A stretch of DNA of 64,000 bases from Hespellia sp. (GTDB lineage Bacteria; Bacillota; Clostridia; Lachnospirales; Lachnospiraceae), in assembly GCA_022790755.1 (NCBI GenBank), contig JAAVXR010000016.1, positions 1-64,000 on the forward strand. Direction: 5' to 3'. The position numbers and the translations under genes are program-made. Positions 62,266 to 64,000 of this stretch are shown piece after piece (position 1 is the stretch's first letter; each line of letters begins with the position of its first letter). Below the pieces are notes generated by a model, which saw only the letters and a program-made list of their open reading frames with translations, was not told where the DNA came from and did no database searches.

Positions 62266-63246
62266 GTGAAAGCAGAGATCTTGAAAATGCTCAGGAAAAA
62301 TGACGGGTACATATCCGGTCAGCAGATTTGTGAGTATTTCGGTGTTTCCCGTACTGCGGTCTGGAAGGCGATCAATCAGTTGAAGGAAGAAGGATATGTT
62401 GTAGAAGCGATCCGAAACAAAGGATATCGTATTTTGTCCAGCCCAGATATCACGACCAAGGAGGAGTTGGAAAGCCAGATCAATACATCCTGGGCAGGGA
62501 GAACGATTTACTATTATGCAGAGCTGGATTCTACAAATCTGGAGGCAAAACGGCTGGGAGAGAAGGGGGCGCCTCACGGTACGTTGGCTGTGGCAGATAT
62601 GCAGACCGCGGGAAGAGGGCGAAGAGGTAGAGGTTGGAGTTCTCCGTCGGGCAGCAGTATTTATATGACGATTTTGCTGCGGCCGGATCTGGAACCAAAT
62701 CGCGCTCCGATGATGACCCTCATCATGGCATACAGTGTGGCATGCGCGGTGCAGGAACAGACGGGACTGGAGGCCAAGATCAAATGGCCGAACGACATCG
62801 TCATCCATGGCCATAAGATTTGCGGGATCTTGACGGAGATGAGTACGGAGATTGATTATATTCATTATGTGATTATAGGGGTTGGAATCAATGTTAATAT
62901 TCAAGAATTTCCAGAAGAGATTCGGGAAACAGCAACCTCGCTTAGTCTGGAGCTGGGACAGGCTGTCAAAAGAAGTTCTCTGCTTGCGTGTGTGATGAGT
63001 CATTTCGAAAAAAATTATCAGGTATTTATGGAGACGCAGGATCTCTCCAAACTGCGGGAGAAATATAACCAATTGTTGGTAAACTATGGACGGGAAGTAA
63101 AGGTTTTGGGAGAAACGGTATCGTATCATGCGATTGCGCTCGGAATCAACGATAAAGGGGAACTACAAGTGAAAAAGGAGGACGGGACGGAAGCGTCTAT
63201 ATTATCCGGCGAGGTATCCGTACGTGGTATTTATGGATATGTGTAA
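62266..63246 (+). CDS. birA: Biotin operon repressor/biotin-[acetyl-CoA-carboxylase] ligase
   Basis: A 326-residue bifunctional BirA. The N-terminal winged helix (1-60, GYISGQQICEYFGVSRTAVWKAIN) can bind DNA. The ligase domain has GRGRRGRGWSSPSGSS (biotinyl-AMP loop) and KWPNDIVIHGHKICGILTE (catalytic lysine region); a C-terminal SH3-like cap ends the protein. It attaches biotin to carboxylase subunits and may repress biotin genes. It begins with GTG behind GAGGTGAGA, 24 bp after the fusion gene. Confidence 0.95.
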   Translation: MKAEILKMLRKNDGYISGQQICEYFGVSRTAVWKAINQLKEEGYVVEAIRNKGYRILSSPDITTKEELESQINTSWAGRTIYYYAELDSTNLEAKRLGEKGAPHGTLAVADMQTAGRGRRGRGWSSPSGSSIYMTILLRPDLEPNRAPMMTLIMAYSVACAVQEQTGLEAKIKWPNDIVIHGHKICGILTEMSTEIDYIHYVIIGVGINVNIQEFPEEIRETATSLSLELGQAVKRSSLLACVMSHFEKNYQVFMETQDLSKLREKYNQLLVNYGREVKVLGETVSYHAIALGINDKGELQVKKEDGTEASILSGEVSVRGIYGYV

Positions 63247-63323
63247 TGAAGAGGCTTTCATCGTGAAAGTGAGTTGCCGTTGGCGTGCCAGTTATGTGAA
63301 ATATGGTGAAAAGGGAGGAAATT

Positions 63324-63656
63324 GTGGAAGAAAAGACGGTGCTTTGTGCAGCCAGTTGTTATGAAAAGAAATTTTATCTAAATCCGGATTTTGGAATGTT
63401 GCCGGAACATATACAGCAGGAGCTCCAGATTATGTGCGTACTTTATACGGAAGATGTTGGCGGGGTTATTGTGTTGGCATTTGACGGAAATGGGGAGCTG
63501 CGGCTGGAAGTTACTCATGAAGAAAACGATTTTCTATTTGATGAAATTGGAAGCGAGCTGAAGATTAAGCAGATTCAGCGGGAGAAACGGGAGCTGTTCG
63601 AAGAATTGCAGCTCTTTTATCAGGTAGAAAATTCTTTGGTGGAAGGAGAAAAATAA
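63324..63656 (+). CDS. DUF6145-type conserved hypothetical protein
   Basis: A 110-residue soluble protein lying between birA and coaX in Lachnospiraceae. Recognisable parts are TVLCAASCYEKKFYLNP near the start, LPEHIQQELQIMCVLYTEDVGGV in the middle, and a helical acidic C-terminus. I recall it as DUF6145, of unknown function. The GTG at 63324 is preferred because AAGGGAGG lies six bases before it; the ATG at 63303 has no site. It ends one base before the coaX start codon. Confidence 0.75.
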   Translation: MEEKTVLCAASCYEKKFYLNPDFGMLPEHIQQELQIMCVLYTEDVGGVIVLAFDGNGELRLEVTHEENDFLFDEIGSELKIKQIQREKRELFEELQLFYQVENSLVEGEK

Positions 63657-64000
63657 ATGTTATTGGCAGTTGATGTAGGAAATACCAATATTACATTAGG
63701 CGTTTATCGGAAAGAGGAATTGATTGGCACATTTCGCATGACAACCAAGCAGTCCAGGACTTCCGATGAATATGGAATCGTAATCTGTGAAATACTGGAG
63801 CGCAGAGGAATTCGTTCCAGCGAGATTCAGGAAGTAATCCTTGCGTCTGTGGTGCCGGATGTGATGCATTCACTGACAAACGGTATTCTGAAATATCTCA
63901 AAGTCACACCCCTCGTCGTGTCTGCAGGAATCAAGACAGGGATTCGGATTGTTACGGAAAATCCAAAGGAAATTGGTCCTGATCGAATTGTGGATGCGGT
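63657..64000 (+). CDS. coaX: Type III pantothenate kinase, 5' part (runs off the window)
   Basis: The first 114 codons of CoaX, which phosphorylates pantothenate in coenzyme A synthesis. The ATP/phosphate motif LLAVDVGNTNITLGVY starts the protein, followed by ASVVPDVM and the substrate motif GPDRIVDA at the window edge. It begins one base after the DUF6145 stop, with GGAAGGAG upstream. Type III kinases need a monovalent cation and resist feedback by CoA. The rest is outside the window. Confidence 0.95.
   Translation, partial: MLLAVDVGNTNITLGVYRKEELIGTFRMTTKQSRTSDEYGIVICEILERRGIRSSEIQEVILASVVPDVMHSLTNGILKYLKVTPLVVSAGIKTGIRIVTENPKEIGPDRIVDA

Noticed and set aside
61492..63129. Minus-strand frame of 545 codons over the ArgF domain and birA
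   Set aside because: It spans two real genes in antisense and has no recognisable domain or start signal.

Overview
The window looks like a chromosomal segment of a low-to-middle GC Gram-positive gut anaerobe, most likely a member of the Lachnospiraceae (Clostridia). This rests on the gene families (VanW-type protein, DUF4080 radical SAM protein, AlaR/AlaT pair, F-ATPase with AtpZ and AtpI, SAM-I riboswitch before metK, a Bacillus-like large SRP RNA, KtrAB, and the argF-birA-DUF6145-coaX order), on strong purine-rich ribosome binding sites with frequent TTG/GTG starts, and on sigma-A-like promoters. I cannot name the species. No rRNA, tRNA, prophage, insertion sequence or CRISPR array was seen.

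Layout. 0-7.2 kb: the 5' end of the SRP RNA (minus strand), then housekeeping genes for a radical SAM protein, a 34-residue membrane peptide, a VanW-type cell-envelope protein, a PurM-like protein, an AlaR/AlaT-like regulator and aminotransferase, and TrmL. 7.2-26.4 kb: an island for phosphorylated polyols or sugars. It has two nearly identical HAD-IIA phosphatases with duplicated promoters, a DeoR regulator, two FGGY kinases, an AraM-like sn-glycerol-1-phosphate dehydrogenase, a GlpA/GlpB-like FAD enzyme pair with a DUF1667 protein, a TIM-barrel enzyme, a EutH-family transporter without any eut operon, and a Cof-type phosphatase. Two ATPase/nuclease-like accessory genes are interspersed. 26.4-34.5 kb: a fic gene on the minus strand, then the complete atpZ-I-B-E-F-H-A-G-D-C operon, whose c subunit carries the sodium-binding residue set. 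34.5-41.5 kb: a LacI regulator and a GATase-like protein, a 640-bp gene-free stretch filled by two very large palindromes, a shikimate kinase, murA behind a structured leader, and a PfkB kinase. 41.6-50.1 kb: a minus-strand alpha-glucan/sucrose cluster (ABC lipoprotein and two permeases, aldo/keto reductase, Gfo/Idh dehydrogenase, amylosucrase-like GH13) with its LacI regulator. 50.2-64 kb: a putative metalloprotease, an Rpn-type nuclease, SAM riboswitch-metK, a two-component system next to KtrB/KtrA, then SpoU methylase, NfeD, SPFH protein, an in-frame patatin-ornithine carbamoyltransferase fusion, birA, DUF6145 and the start of coaX.

The most unusual content is non-coding. At least five families of dispersed, highly structured repeats occupy the intergenic gaps: (A) a 60-105 bp element with AAAGT/ACTTT ends, six copies; (B) a 230-bp nested palindrome with CAAATTGCACAAA ends, two copies showing compensatory changes in both arms and core; (C) a 69-bp three-hairpin unit, one single and one tandem copy; (D) two 170-240 bp palindromes in opposite orientation that share a conserved loop; (E) a 40-bp hairpin element that ends in the ribosome binding site of the next gene, two copies. 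A four-stem leader in front of murA is a candidate regulatory RNA.

Regulatory logic visible in the sequence: LacI-type palindromes flank both LacI genes and their targets; a 20-bp word is shared, inverted, between the upstream regions of the second HAD-IIA gene and the TIM-barrel/EutH operon; the fic promoter overlaps a 20-bp near-palindrome; and long hairpins lie between the ABC binding-protein gene and its permease genes.
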